Source: Mucidula mucida (lineage: Eukaryota; Basidiomycota; Agaricomycetes; Agaricales; Physalacriaceae). Taken from it: a stretch of 50,135 bases of DNA. The stretch spans positions 1 to 50,135 of the forward strand of contig JADNYV010000256.1 in assembly GCA_015501055.1 (NCBI GenBank). The letters run 5' to 3'. The position numbers were made by a program, and so were the translations under genes. The notes beneath the pieces were generated by a model, which was not told the DNA's origin, made no database searches, and saw only the letters and a list, made by a program, of their open reading frames with translations. Below are positions 11,615 to 24,859 of this stretch, piece by piece; the stretch's first letter is position 1, and every line of letters begins with the position of its first letter.

Positions 11615-12945
11615 CTACCTGTAGGTAATCCACATCCGTATACCCTTTTTCACCAATGCCTTGAACATGGCCGTGTGCTCATCCCTCGGAATCTCATCGT
11701 CCCACTGCTTCGTGTACGCTGCAATACCGGCTTATCCAAGCCTCGCGACGCGATCCTTCTTCGCAACATCTGCAGAACGCAACTGGATCAGTCGCTTCAC
11801 ATCTGTCAAATGTCGGGGAAGTACAGCAAGCCTAAGGACTGTCAATGCGGGTAAAGGAAGACCTTCGCCGCCCTTGGTCTTCGTAGAAAGATAGAGACGA
11901 TTGACATCGGAATGCGCATGTCGCTTCCCGTGATATCACTATCGTTGAATAGGTTCAGCTTAAAGTAACGAGGCCGTCTGCGCCGAAAGAATTTCCAAAA
12001 GCGTTTGTCGTGCACTGGGCATCCGCGGAATCCACGCTCTGTCACGTCAAGCTAGACTATTTTGTAAGTAATGCCTAAGCCCTGTCTGTCCGCTAGACAT
12101 GTCAACGCGATAATGGAGACGCTAGACAGCTTGAGTGTCTCGATCACGGAGCCCGGTCGAGTAGCTTCGTCGCTGACATCAACCCGGGCAGTTCGCACTC
12201 GACTGGCCTGAGAGATCTTGGCGTCGTCCATGATCGACACGAACTCCGGCATTGTTTCCCCTCCAGGAGTGATCCTGATGGAAATGCAGTCTGCCCTTGG
12301 AAATAAGCGAATGAAAGTCTGCAGCGAGGGACACGTATAAATGCCCTCTTCATTGAAATGGAAGATAAGGTGCAGAGGGAGAGCAGACGTGCCTCTATCC
12401 TTCTTTCCAGTCCCTTCCAATATTCAGCCTTCTCTGCGGGAGACCTCCATATCAAAGGATGGGCGGCTGGCTCTTCGTCGTCGATGTCGTCGCCGAAGGA
12501 ATTGTCGCCAGAGGCAACTAAAGGGATGGTAGTCCAGAGTCGAGGATCAGCCAAAGCCGTGGTGCGCAAGCGACGACAAATGAGAAGGAGAGGAGTATGG
12601 ACACGATGCTTCCATGTGCGCGTTGGGAGAGGGCGATGTAATAGAGGAAGATCTCGCTCAGGACTTCTCCCGGAAGAGCGCGGACTGGGGGATAGGCAAG
12701 GAGGGACTTGTGTGTCTCGATAGAACAACGTAGACGCGTCTGCTCTGTGACTGCGTCGGAAATGAGTTGTTCAAGTTCTAGTTCGTCGTCCAGACTGTGT
12801 CGACGGGTTCCGAGCACGGAGAGACGCTCGTCTAGCAGGCGGAGTGCCTCTTCATCCTTTAGAATTTTCTGCATCGTTCTGCTGTCACAAAGAAAGTTGG
12901 GGGGCACGAAGTCCGTGATCCTAGGAGCTCTCTGTTGAGAGAGAC
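11615..12945 (-). pseudogene. Coiled-coil plus F-box protein, dead copy 1
   Basis: Related to the fuller copies at 25688-27351 and 33163-34851. The N-terminal coiled coil (EEALRLLDERLSVLGTR) and the F-box (PVRALPGEVLSEIFLYYIAL) are at 12518-12907. The following parts lie in two successively shifted frames, each equal to a one-base loss: LADPRLWTTIP, then SLQTFIRLFPRAD. A central part of the leucine-rich region is missing. The C-terminus is recognisable (LPLPALTVLRL near 11850, DEHTAMFKALVKKG at 11640). The start codons are gone: compared with the copy at 33163, about 35 nt between two TCTCAA-like sites, carrying the leader intron end and both ATGs, are deleted. Confidence 0.75.
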
Positions 12946-13276
12946 GTTCGCGAAGTGAGGAGCTCTGCTTACCTTTGATATTGAGATGTTGATGGTGGTG
13001 GTTCCTGGAAGAGGCAGCAAACCGGGTCCCATTGTCAACAAGTATACCATCGCTTGATCATATCGTCCCCTTTGACCCAATGAGTCTGACGGCGGATTGG
13101 TTTTTCTACTATATGGGCACGTCGAGGCATTATGTCCTTAGTCACTTGTTTGGCGTAGGCGTTTATCAAATTCACTTTCACTTTGACCCATCGCTTTGAG
13201 CAGAATGTACTGGGTACGAAGGAACTTTGGGTGATATGTGAGACTACGACAAGAAATACACTACAGACAGGTATAC
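12946..13276. other. Spacer between two F-box copies
   Basis: About 330 bp. The left part resembles the leader of the other F-box copies (gatggtggtggttcctgg). The rest holds no recognisable feature. Confidence 0.35.
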
Positions 13277-14889
13277 TCAATGCTCATACAAAATACGGAT
13301 GTCAAAACCCTCGTTCACGAATGCCTTGAACATGGCCGCGTGCTCCTCCTTCATAATCTCATCGTTTTCTTTCTGGGTTACGAATACTACGATATTCACT
13401 TCTCTCAGCGTCGCAATACGATATCTCTCCACCTGATATGCAGAGCGCGAGTGGATCAGCCCCTCCACCATATTCAACTGCTGTGGACTTGTCCCAACCC
13501 AGAGAACCGTCAACGCTGGTAACGGACGATTTGGACCACCAGTGGAAAGTAAGTCCAGGAGTGACTTCCGAGTGGGTCCGCCCCGTAGTTCCCCTTCACC
13601 ATCGGTGGACAGGTTAAGCTGAAGGTGAACGAGTGCCCTCCGCCAGCCGTTCGTAGTCGACTCTGCATCCACAAAACACAAGCTGCGTCAGCATGCAACC
13701 AAACCGCCTAAGGAAGTCCAGGGTACTTGGACGAGGCCATTTCTCGGCCCAATCGCCCACATACGACAGAGAAAGCAGGGACGGGAGTGTCAGATATCGA
13801 AAGACCAGATTGCTGTCCGCAGTGGAACATTGAAAGATCCTATGGATTACGTCGCGAAGGGTTCCGCCAGAGTGAGTGATGGAGATGTGATCGACTTTGA
13901 GTTCTTCGAGGAGCGGTGCGCGATCCAAAAGGCTCAAAACATCCTCAAGAGATATGGTATGTAGAATTTGAAAACTACGCAGTCGATGCCCCGCAGTCGG
14001 TGCATCAATGAACCACTGATTGATATCCAATGAGTTCACTTCTAGCACTTCAACGTTCGGAATGGCGGATAAAATCTTTCGCCTGAACACTCCGTCGTCG
14101 ACCTTGACTCGGGCGGTATAAACTCCGCCTGCATGGGGAATATCGGCATCGTCCATGATTGCATTGAGCCTTGGACTCCGATGAAGGAATGGAGTCTCCA
14201 TGTGGAGGGAGTTCGCACGTGGGAACAGGCGGATGAATGTCTGTAGCGAAAGAATCGCGTAAATGGGGTGCCGATGTCGAAAACATCGACGTGGAGGAGA
14301 AGCTGCAAAGGAAGTGCAGATGTTCGCTCAATCACGCTTTGCAAGGCGTTCCAATACGTAGCCCTCTCCTCAGGCGACTCCGATAACAAAGGATGGGAGT
14401 ATGACTTGTCCTCGCCGCCAGAACCAATCAAAGGGATGGTGGTCCAGAGCCGCGGATCAGCCAACGCGGTAGAACGCCATCGACGGCAAACGCTAAGGAT
14501 AGGTGTATGGATGCGGTGATATGCAACGATCTCTTCGAAAACATTTTCCTGTGCGGTCTGGGAAAGGGCATTATAATCGAGGAAAATCTGGCTCAGGACC
14601 TCTGTTGGGAGAGCTTGGACTGGCGAGTGACCTAGGAGAGCTTTACGAGTCGCAATAGAGCAGCCAAGCCGCGTCTTCTCTGCGACTGCGTCGGAAATGA
14701 GTCGTTCGACGCAGGCCAGCTCGTCCTTGAGGCATCGTTGGCGCGATTCGAGCCCGGACAAATTTTGGTTCATTGAAGAAAGTGCCTTTTCATGAACGAG
14801 GAGTAGCTCTATTTCTCCATCGTTGGTGTGTCACGAAGCAAGTCGGCGGGCACGACGTCGGAGTCCGTGAGGCTCTGGCGAGAGTTCAT
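13277..14889 (-). pseudogene. Coiled-coil plus F-box protein, dead copy 2
   Basis: The conserved leader MNSRQSLTDSDVVPADLL starts at 14889 but meets a stop after about 26 codons. The body resumes at 14773 in an open frame of 243 codons with the coiled coil, an F-box-like segment (PVQALPTEVLSQIFLDY) and LADPRLWTTIPLIGSG. It shifts frame near 14200 into NAIMDDADIPHAGG...LLDRAPLLEELKV, and again near 13680 into the C-terminal part (LPALTVLWVG, EEHAAMFKAFVNEG). It is in tandem with copy 1, same strand. Intact members of the family would act as substrate adaptors of SCF ubiquitin ligases. This copy cannot make the full protein as read. Confidence 0.75.
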
Positions 14890-15968
14890 CGCGTTGGCTT
14901 ACTACGATTGAGTGAGGCAAGTTCAGAGAGGTCATAGTCTGGCTTACTTTTTTTCGCACAGTGGTGGTTGTGGTTACTGTATAGTTTTAAGTTTATTGCC
15001 GGACTAGAACTGCTGTTCCCCATCCCGATTGGGACGTCACGTGAAGGCCTAACAGCGCCAAAGAACCAAGCAAAGAACGCGCGTAGCGCTAATCAGTGCC
15101 TGTTGACACTACGTTCAAGAGTACTCTTCAATTATATCCCCGTTCAAGTAAAACACCTCAGGTTCCTTCTGCAATCGAAGATTCGACATTCTCCGTTCCC
15201 ATCACCGTTCACGTCGACTTTCCCTGACCAAGGAGCTCTAAATTTCCATCGCTCAAGGCCAGCTTTAGCTATCGACTCTCCACTAGCCAGCTCACGTATC
15301 CTACAGCCCGCTCCCGATCCCTTCTCACATCCCATCAAGGCCATCTGTTCCATTTTTGGTGCGTGATTACAACTTCAAGGTGGGAAATCTATAGCTTGAA
15401 CTCTGTCTTGGCTTAGGTTTCCATAGGCATATTCGTCGCTGGTGAGCAGTATGTCGTGTCGATTCAAGCGCAAGGTGCCACGGGATGTACTGGCAAGATA
15501 TGTGCAGGTAGCAGACCCCACCTACACTACACAGCGCCCTGGGCATAACAACTGAACACCTCTGTGACATGCTCGTCTGATCAAACGCCACAAAACTTTG
15601 GTCAAGCTACATCGACAGGTCCCGTCCGAGTTGTTGATGATGAAACAGTGATCAATAACAACGAGTGTGGGAAAATTATGCGATCGCACCTTGCTCTCTA
15701 CGACGACCGCTTTCGAACTCGCCAGACTACTAGAGCTTAAACGTCTCCTTCTCTACGGGTACTCTCGTGATCCGTTTTCATTATATCGACCCTGAGCACA
15801 CACTTGGACCCTCTCCCTTCTGGCCCCATGGGCGCGTTCCAGGCTCCCGACACTCCACGAAATTTGCGCACTATCATCGGGTCCTTTGATGGGCTAGACA
15901 TATCGAGATTGGCTTAATGCCTCACGCGCGCCCATTTATTTTACAAACCTTTCCAACCTACCACCACC
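14890..15968. other. Divergent intergenic region, no convincing gene
   Basis: About 1.1 kb between the F-box copy and COX5. A + strand frame at 14968-15366 and possible splice sites at 15361 and 15419 do not join in frame. A motif-like stretch after them (about 15420-15510) stays unplaced. I do not call a gene. Confidence 0.35.
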
Positions 15969-16698
15969 ATGAGCATGCTCGCGCGACGATGCATGGCGAC
16001 CCTCGCCGCGGATGTCCGAAGCGCGTCTGCTGCTGCTTCCAAGGCTCCTCGCGTTCCCTTCGCCGAGATTCCGCAGAAATGGCGCTCCATGTCGTCGGAG
16101 GAGCACCGCGCGGTGCGCAAGGAAATTGAAGAGACTATGAAGACTGACTGGAAACTCCTTGGAGACGACGTGAAGCGTGCCGGTGCGTGAGGATTTCCCC
16201 CCTCATTGTTTGTGCAAACCGGATGTTTGTTAGCGTACTACGTCTCATTTGGACCCCACGGCGCCCGTACTCCTGTGTCGGCACCAGGCGAAGGCAAGAA
16301 GGTAAGCAATTTTACATCGTGCTGTGTCAAAGGCTGCTCTTATATCCTATTAGATCCTGCTCGGTGTTGCCATCTGTCTAGGTATCGCTGGCGTTCTTCA
16401 AGTCGCTATCAATATGATCGGTACGTCGTCCAATAGCGATAAACTAAGGTACTTTGATTGATTGACGCTTCTTCCCCTCGTTTCAGCTCCACCTGCACCG
16501 AGGACAATGACCAGCGAGTGGCAGAAGGCCAGTAACGAGCGTGCGCTGGAGCAGAAGATGAATCCGATTACTGGTGAGTATCTCGACTATTTGTTTTTCC
16601 TGTCCTTCATGATTCTTTTTCGCTGACCCTAATACTAAACCTCGTCAGGTATCACATCAGAGGACTACAAAGGCAAAGGCTTCGTCCAATCAAAATAG
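15969..16698 (+). CDS. COX5: Cytochrome c oxidase subunit 5 (COX IV family)
   Basis: Five exons: 15969-16182, 16234-16301, 16354-16420, 16487-16573 and 16649-16698, giving 486 nt and 161 residues. An Arg/Ala/Ser-rich N-terminus without acids (MSMLARRCMATLAADVRSA) looks like a mitochondrial targeting peptide. The family signature follows: IPQKWRSMSSEEHRAVRKEI, then DWKLLGDDVKRAAYYVSFGPHG. One membrane span (ILLGVAICLGIAGVLQVAI) and a conserved tail (MTSEWQKASNERALEQKMNP) complete it. It is a nuclear-coded structural subunit of respiratory complex IV in the inner mitochondrial membrane. An ATG nine bases upstream of MLARR is used here; either could initiate. All introns are 51-76 nt and in phase. 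Confidence 0.9.
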
Positions 16699-19600
16699 AT
16701 CGGTATCACACTCAGCAATAATGATATTTGATCCCAGTTTTCTCTGATTCTGAACCACCGTATTGGATCCAAGAGCTTTATCGCCCAGATCGTGGCGGGT
16801 TCCCGGAATATCCTGATAGCAGGGCGCCGCCGAGCCGCCCGTGATCTTCGCTTGAATTCTGTATATCCAGTTTGCTCACATTGCCGTGGACACGACACTG
16901 TCTTCGGTGCAACCAAGACCACCCTTCTACGAGACCTCTTTGATGGGGGCCTGAATCTCATGGGACGACGCTGTGTTCTGAGTACGCCCAACTACGTTGA
17001 CGACGGGCATCTAGGGTAGCGACGCGGGAAGAGAGACTATTGTAGGGTGTTACTTTATCAGACAGACCACCGAGAACACCGACGTGAGCTTTCCATTGAG
17101 GGAAGGAATGAAGCCTTGGCGGCGGCATCACAACTATGTTATCGTTAGAGGGAGCTTTGTCAGTGTTTGAGTGGAAGTGGCGGCGTGAACGGCGCTCGTT
17201 TGACGCCTCGTAGAAAACGGGCGGGAGCGGCTTTCGGCGGGGAGATATACACTTTCCTGGCGACAAGCATCAGCCTTCAAGAAGGCGATGAGGAAACCTT
17301 ACGATGCAAATTTACTAACGACACACAGACACCGTTGAAACCGAGAATGGACTCGACGTGACAACGTACTCGGCACCAACTGCTCCCTACGGAATAGAAG
17401 ACGTATCGCCTTCACCGTAAACGGCGGTTTGCTTGCCATCGAGGTGAGGCATCAATCCGTTCTTGGTCCGATGGTTCTTTTGGTTCCCTCAGCTCTGACC
17501 ACTCGTGGAGCATCTTCTCCAGTACCCACATCAATTCATTTTCAAGTTTGATGATTACAAGTCTCATTGCTCCCCTCCGGGTCAAAAGGTACTTACTTAG
17601 TTCTGCCTCACTTTGTATTTATATACGCGTTCCCGAATCGAGTTATATAACCAAAAATCAGTTCTCCATCCCCTTTTCGAGCTAGATGCTTCACATAAAA
17701 ATCATGGGACAAATCTCTGTGGCGTACCCGAGGTCGCCTTCTCACTTACAGCTCCTCAAAGACGCCGTATGTTTATTTCAATGTGTACTACGCACTCGAG
17801 TGTTACGGAATATTAGATATAGGTGGCGGTCGGATAGCGCCCACACAAAACATGAGGTGGGAGAATCTTACCGCCCATCGACTGGCGCTCTAGGTATCTT
17901 GGTATTCAAAAAACCAGTTCTGGTTTCCTGAGAGTATTGTACCTTCCTGGTAACTGGCCCTCTACAAGCTACCGTAGACATGAGCCCGGAGTTCCTATTC
18001 GAACGTTACTGTTGTTCATCAACGCCCACGCCGTCTGGGAAAAAGCTCACAACTGGGGCGAGCCTCTCTGCGTACATCAATTAAAGGCGTATGAAACTCG
18101 GAAGAAGGCGCAAGTCAGATGAGCATATACGTTCCTTGTCCTAGTTTTTGGGACCTGTAAGCGATAAACAGCGATCATGAGCCCCCCCACGAACGATGCA
18201 CGTACCTGTGAAGATCTATACTGAAACTTGTTCAAGATGTGAACTTCTTTCTGCGTTCCTCCACCTGACGCGATAAGATTATGCATTCCTGCAGGCTGGC
18301 CGGTAGCACGCTCCTCATTCAACATTACGAGGGCACGACTACCGACGGCTTACTACCCCCCATTCAGTCAAATGCCTCTGACAAAGGGCGTTTATCCTTG
18401 TCGCTTCAAGCAACACCCTACATACCGGGTCGATCTCGCCGCTCCTCTTCCAAACTCCAAAGCCTGTTATCAGAGTCTCCGCGGTTCGTCATCTGCGATG
18501 GGCGGTGAATATCGTCGGAAATTCAACTGACTTGTTTTGTTGAACAGATACATGGACTCCTAATTCGAGGCGCGATGCTTATCTCGGTGAATGACGAGCG
18601 CCTGAGGGTTGGCGGGGATCCCTTATGTCATGAATCAGAAGCTCCAGATGGTCTGGAAATGCGGAAGGTCGGATAGTCGGAGGTGAGATGTGATTGCCTA
18701 CTGTTCCGTTGGATGGAAAACCGGAAGTTATCCAGGAGCAGGCAAAAGGATGAGGATCAACGGTCATAATGAGGTTCAGGTAATGCGCGCGCGTACCATC
18801 GAACGCATGAAACTGGCAATCCGTTTATGCACGCCTCAATATCAACTGATCATGATGCTAGAGGTGGACGTGGACACACACGCCGCGTCGATCAATCTCG
18901 TGCATCAACGGCGATCATATCTGGAGTGTGATCAGGATGTTATGTGTGGATTGATTGATACACGAGAACACGCGAGGTGAGGCGGTAAAAAGCGGGCCAC
19001 GTGTGGCATGAGCGCGCCAAAGAGATTAGGAGCGTATCTGAATGAGAACGAAGAATCATTCGGGCGCTTCGGAGCACAGGTGGTTCAAAGTTGCGCGTCT
19101 ATCCGCCGGCGAGTGTATGTTGCGGAGGATCTGAATGGAGCAGCTAAATTTGGAGGAGAAACTGAAGTAGAACGAATATGAGCGACACAGAGCGAGGCTC
19201 GAGGGTGACCGAAGGAAGCATCCCCATCCTTTCAATGAGTAAAGGACAACTCTATCAGAAGTTCCACAGGCGATTACTCCACGCCGCCCATGCATTATTG
19301 CAGTCAATCACCCGTCCATCCATGCCAGGTTCAGAGGCTCCGGACCTCCGGAATATTTGAGAACGGCCCAACTGACCATTCAGTGCGTCGTCAATCAAAT
19401 TTAGTGTCCTAATCCGGCAAGCGACTGCGCCAATCACTTCGGGATCGGCAGCGATCGACACGTATCATATCATCCGCCGGGTAAGTACAGTGACCGCAAC
19501 ATGTATGGGCCGACAGATGGCAACGCGCTGAGAGGGTGTCGCACGCTGTAGAAGATCGGCTTGAATGAATGAACGCAGGACAGGAGAAGAAGGCAGCACC

Positions 19601-20207
19601 GGAGATGTCGAGAGGCAAGGAAGTGGGTAAGCGCCGGTGAGATACGGGCTACCAGGGCATCAACCAACGGTCTCTGAGAGAGACAGGGATCGACGGTGAT
19701 GTTCGGGGCCGAGCTACGCACTCGTCGGAGGCCATCGAGGACGGGCGAGAGCGTTGTGTTGGTGGGGCGTAGAGAGGCGACCGCGGGGAAGCGTGGGGGC
19801 AGAGAGGTGCGAGGATCGACCTGGCGGATAGACTTTGCATTGAGGATCCTCGTGGCGTATCTCCACGGACAGAAGCATAGCGTGTGTGTGTACTTGCGTG
19901 TTAGACGCCGAGATGGATGGAGATGATGAATAGACGCTCATGTATCGTTGTGGCTACTGTTACAGGGCGGGTGCACGGTATAGAGAGGCCACCCAGCGCA
20001 GTCAATATTGATCTGATCATTGCCCTCGGAAGTGAGGATAACACGTTTTGCATGGACGGAACGGTCTTGACGGAGTAAAGGATGATTTGCTTCCACTTTC
20101 GGCCATGCTATTTCGGGCAGTATATTGATCGCCGGTTCGTATTTAACCACCATCGCTATGATTTGCATCTGCTGCGCATCCTCCCTGTCTGCTCCCGTTT
20201 ACCCACC
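16699..20207. other. 3.5-kb gene-poor stretch
   Basis: No frame in this stretch carries a recognisable domain, and none joins its neighbours through good splice sites. The longest are around 100 codons (for example 16665-16991 minus). No tandem repeat, LTR or tRNA was seen. It may hold decayed mobile DNA too old to recognise by eye. Confidence 0.4.
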
Positions 20208-21092
20208 ATGGCAGCTGTCTCCCTCCCAAGCATACACGAGATGTTCCCTGGTAAGCCTCACTTCCTCTCTTTTCCTGGCACGTGCTCACAATGATTCCTT
20301 AGATCACCTTCTGCAGCTGCAGCCTCGGCGCGTCTCATCTTCGAAACCTGCGCGAAGCCGCCCCACTTCTTTTCCCGAGCATCACTATGAAGTCCTGCGT
20401 TCGCGCCCCGAGTCTTCATCGTTACAAAGCGTCTCGTCCTCCCGCGCATCGCCGAGCGACGACGACGAGGCACACGAAGAACGCCGGCATCTTTGCCGTT
20501 TGTGCCACAAGCGATTCAATCGCCCTAGCAGCCTACGTATCCATATGAACACGCACACTGGTGCTACTCGTACGTTCGCTCCATACCGTTCCATTTTATT
20601 CATCTTACCGACTCCAATCTAGCATTCCCATGTCCATTCCCCGGCTGTGGGCGGTCTTTCAACGTGAATAGTAACATGCGCCGTCATTATCGGAATCACA
20701 ACGCCGGTGCCCCGCCTCCTCCTGCATCCCCACCTACAGCATTCTACACGCATCCACACGCTCATCCCCATCCCTATCACTGTTCGCAGCAGCCATATCA
20801 ACAACCCGAACATCATGTTCCCCATCTCGCATCTATGCAACGCGCGGCAAACCCGGGATGCGTCTATCGCGACATACCGCCACGCCCGGATTCGTGCTCG
20901 TCACATTCCTCGGCTTCTTCCTCAGGCGAAAAACGCCAGAGAGGAGTAAATCATAATGCAAGTCAATACGTATGGGCTCCTCCAGACGCGAGCGATCTGG
21001 ATGGAGATGACGACAGTGGGCGGGAGTTTGAGGTGGAGATGAGAAGGCCACGGGCTATGGGGAGCGCTCTAAGGTCTTCGTATGACCGGTAA
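20208..21092 (+). CDS. C2H2 zinc-finger protein, putative transcription factor
   Basis: Three exons: 20208-20250, 20303-20569 and 20623-21092, giving 780 nt and 259 residues. It begins MAAVSLPSIHEMFPDHL. Two C2H2 fingers follow near residues 90-145. The first is CRLCHKRFNRPSSLRIHMNTH (C-x2-C-x12-H-x3-H, linked by TGAT). The second is CPFPGCGRSFNVNSNMRRHY, closing with RNH (C-x4-C-x12-H-x4-H). The fingers are split by the second intron. The tail is Pro/His-rich (HPHAHPHPYHCSQQPYQ) and acidic near the end (DLDGDDDSGREFEVEM), as in fungal sequence-specific regulators. A TATTTAA about 70 bp upstream could be the core promoter. The DNA targets are unknown. Confidence 0.85.
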
Positions 21093-23786
21093 CCGCAGTA
21101 CTAAATTGTTTCTCGTTTTCATTTTTGTTCTCTTTCCGCTGTGTGTCATTCATAAGTCATATACGCTATCTCTGTTCTCCATCCTATCTTCTATTCCTGC
21201 CATGTTTTCTAGGGTATATGTAACGCAATGGATTTGGTACACATCGCTTTGCATTCCACCACGTCCAACTCAAAATGACAAGGGTAACGATCTACATACA
21301 TGGTAGTAATCTGCAAATGCACATGGAGTTGACGCCTTGGTCCTGGGCTGTGGCGCCTAAAAGGCAATTTAGCCGCTCGTAATGAGTAGATGACAGTACA
21401 AGAAGTCCATGTCCCTGATTATTTCGGCGCTCGCGTCTGACCGCCTCGCCGGAGTGAGAAAATTAGTAACTGTCTTCCTCAAAAATTATTCTTCTGATGC
21501 TGCGCAGTGTCGACCCACTGTGAGATTTTCTTTGTGAGCTTTCTTACGACAGTGTGTGGGGCATGTACGAAAATCGGGACGCGCACCGGCGCCACACGCC
21601 GTAGGCACGGAAGATCTGCCCGATTATCCGTCGGACGCGCTCGCCGTAGGATATGGGTTCCACGGAGCGGTGGGCGCGTCGGACGCGCCGAACTAGTTCT
21701 ATGAACGAGCCCGACGGAAGTTTCGGTTGGAACTTGCCACTCTCCTCGGATCGACATCAGGCACGAGCTGAAGTCTGGCATGGAGGTTTCAAATAGAGTC
21801 CAACGTCGGCGTCTGAGGCAGCACACTACATCCGCCGTGTATGGTGTGATTTTCTCATGAATACCTGTCAATAGGATGAGTTGTATGCAGATAGACCAAA
21901 CATTTCATGATCGGCGTTGATACACACTGCATCGATCGATCGGAGATGTTGACGATCAACGCACAGTGGACTTTGGTACACACGCGAGCTCCCAACGTGC
22001 TGACTTACAATGGAATAAACTCCATGATTCCCAAGACGATGTTCGCCACCCAGACCAGAAATCACCGCTCTGGCGATCCGTCTGATCGTCACTACGCGCG
22101 TGTGGGCGCGCTCATCACCTCGTACATAGTGACATATGATCGCTGTTCCACTGTTGATCTTGATCGTCGTTTGGAAGGGAAAAACAACCGATGCGCGTGG
22201 GCGCTTTGAAGCTAAGGATAACGCTGACGTCGGTTCATAGGCGAGATATCAACGAGCGGAGACTGCTGCTTCGACTTACCACATATGACTGACACTTTCA
22301 CGAACCCACACCAAATTCGCACTGAGAGTAGCCCCCACTTGTGCGCTGGATCCATGACTCCGTGCTTCCTGATGGCAAGCCTACACGTCTCTGGTAATCG
22401 CGGGCACAAGTTGGGAGTTTCTGATATAATTGGGATGAATAATTCGGCCAGTAGAAACCTTGAGCGGGAAAAGCGAGACAGATATAATCGGACTGGGGTT
22501 GAATCGAAAAATGACAAACATGATACATTCAGTCGGCCGAGATAGATGTCAGCTCGTCACCGTAATTGACATGCCAGTGAGCTTCAGAGATGACCTGATC
22601 ATCGTGTGTAGGAAGGTGGGCGCTCCAGTTCTGAGAAAGCGATAGGAAAAGACAGTCGATCGGGGAGGAGATCAAAAATAAAAATCGGATGCGTGGTACC
22701 AAGAAAAAGCAGAGTATGAAAGGCACGAACTTTCTAAGCGACATGAGAGTGCACACCTTTCATGAGGAACATCATCTGAGGTTTAGTATTCACGATTTGG
22801 TTTGCGAAGCTGAAGCCTTGAAGGCAAGAATACAAACGTCGGCTCTCGGTCCGCCTTCCATTTTCAGGCCATATCACGTGGACATAATGTTTGTTTCCCA
22901 TCTTCGTCTGACACGGAAACGACTCGATGCCATACAAGCATAAAGGTCATCTAGATGTCCTGAATCTTCCTATGTGTGTGTAAAAGGCAACATCTGATGC
23001 CTCGTGAGGACATGGATACACACTCGTTACGTGGGAGTGGCGACACACTGCCTTATGACTTATGATCTGTCGTGAGAACAGTGCTCATACGCTCACCGTC
23101 AAGTTACTCCTCTCCAACTCAAATGTTAAAGACACTTGTTCTCACTCCAACAGACCCGTTCTGCATACAACCGCTCCCACACTTGCCTTGCGGATGCGGC
23201 GTCAACATAGTTATTACGTTGGAGATTACAAACCTATGTCCAGAGCTCAACGGTCGTCGGACTACATTTGAACCTGATCTTTACTTTGTCGATAGGCAGA
23301 GAAACAAGGAAGACTCCCTTGTCCTGTTGATGACGGATACGCGTGTCTGCATTGATGCCATAAGTGCACTGCTGGACGTAATGGGCTGGAATAAGGGCCC
23401 AGAGATCTTTATACAAGGAGCTCTTTCATTGAAGCCCTACGTAGGCTTAGGGCTGTTTACTTTCATCCTGTTGACCTCCCCCCAGGCAGTGACGCACATG
23501 TCTCCGATATACATCGTTTTGCAAAGCCTGATGTACTGCATCTTCGATCTCCGTGGATTTGATAGTATACCGATTGGATTGACTTCACTGGATCACCCAC
23601 ACGAAGTTGATCGTGGACTCGATGTGTATGAACTTCTACAACGAATAGCGAGCACTGACAGTTTGACAGGACATTGTACAGCAAACACCGACTCTGCACA
23701 TTGGGCCGTCTAGTTTGGACATCAAACATTGACGCCCGAGCGGTGCTTCTCCTGGTACTGGTGTTCGAAACGTGTTTCCCGACGTG
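21093..23786. other. 2.7-kb stretch with one anonymous open frame
   Basis: Mostly without recognisable features. On the + strand, 23072-23713 is open for 213 codons with some hydrophobic stretches (VGLGLFTFILLT, YIVLQSLMYCIF). It has no motif I know, and its end does not splice clearly to the next gene. It could be an upstream exon or chance. Confidence 0.3.
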
Positions 23787-24528
23787 ATGCGCATCTTACT
23801 TCCCAAGTTCAACGAAATGCATGTTCGTATCCAGACGCTGACCACAGCATATCACATCGATAACGTCCCAGAACTAGCGCTCGACGGCGCTGATACCCTG
23901 TCTAATGTGATACTTTGCCTTGATGTAGCCGAAAGCCTGGCGAAACTCGTTCCAGGATTCGGAGCTCTGACGGAAGGTATCTGCGGGACGGTGCGAAAGA
24001 TGGTTTCCATGACGCAGGTGAGTACTGAAAACGCTATCACAATCAATCATTGATTTATATCATCCTCATAGTGTGCTCAAGCGGTCAAAGAGGACTGCGT
24101 CTCCCTGGTGAAACATGCCGCAACCATTGCACTTGCTGTCATAACCGAGGTCAGCTCTGCCGCTGGACCCATAGTCGTCGACTCCAATCTCTTGGAGTTG
24201 TGGTCGTACGTTGCCCCAACCGTTCTTTGTGTCGTTTCTCACAAGACTCGGTAGAACTGTGCAAGATGTAGAACGAGGAATTGCTGCTCTGTCAAAACTT
24301 CGACGTTACAAGTACTTCCTCCACCGGGCGCGAATAAGTGAGGAAATCAGCGAGCTAAGAACCCGCCTAGATAATGCCCGGATGGCGGTCAGAGTAAGTC
24401 CTCGTTCATATCTGTATCTTCTCGCTCAGGCGAAATTCTTGGTAGATCAGGTCCGATTTGCCGTCCAGGCAGCTGTTGATGGATATTCGAAATCTTCAGA
24501 GACGACTGGTCGCACGGGTCGAGGATAA
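23787..24528 (+). CDS. Short protein resembling the helical N-terminal domain of fungal STAND/NLR-type proteins
   Basis: Four exons read by eye: 23787-24017, 24072-24205, 24246-24393 and 24430-24528, giving 612 nt and 203 residues. The pattern is AESLAKLVPGFGALTEGICG, then KEDCVSLVKHAATIALAV, then LGRTVQDVERGIAALSKLRR and EEISELRTRLDNARMAVR. This matches the four-helix, MLKL/HeLo-like N-terminal domains that precede NACHT, kinase or WD parts in mushrooms and are linked to self/non-self cell death. No nucleotide-binding domain follows within 1 kb. The gene therefore ends after the signalling domain, either as a stand-alone adaptor or as a truncated remnant. The introns are short (36-54 nt), and the last is unsure: a frame rich in LQRRLVARVEDKH (24468-24618) may be the true tail. 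Confidence 0.5.
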
Positions 24529-24859
24529 GCATAGCACTCAAGGAATCTACCATCACGAAACAATTGAGAAACTAGATTTCATGGTCCGCGCTCATGCTAG
24601 CGTGACAAGTTCGTAAATGTATTACTGTTCCTTTATGCAACGCACGATAATCCTATGTACCGTGCTGTACAGAATCGTGTCGAAGTAAGACCAGAGACGA
24701 TGAGCCTCGTCATCATCAACGTGTGGAACCCTAACTCTAGTGTCGCCCACCATTCGACGTTATGTCGGGAAATGACTAAGCGTAGAAGGGCGGAGGACAC
24801 TACGTGTTCTACATGAACTCATATAGTCGAGCGGCACTGTAGTTTGCCCACTTTGGGCC

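Noticed and set aside
14968..15366. 132-codon + strand frame with downstream splice-like signals
   Set aside because: The candidate exons do not join in frame, and no motif or start context supports a gene.
23072..23713. 213-codon + strand frame as a separate gene
   Set aside because: No recognisable domain and no clear link to the following gene; mentioned only as an anonymous frame.
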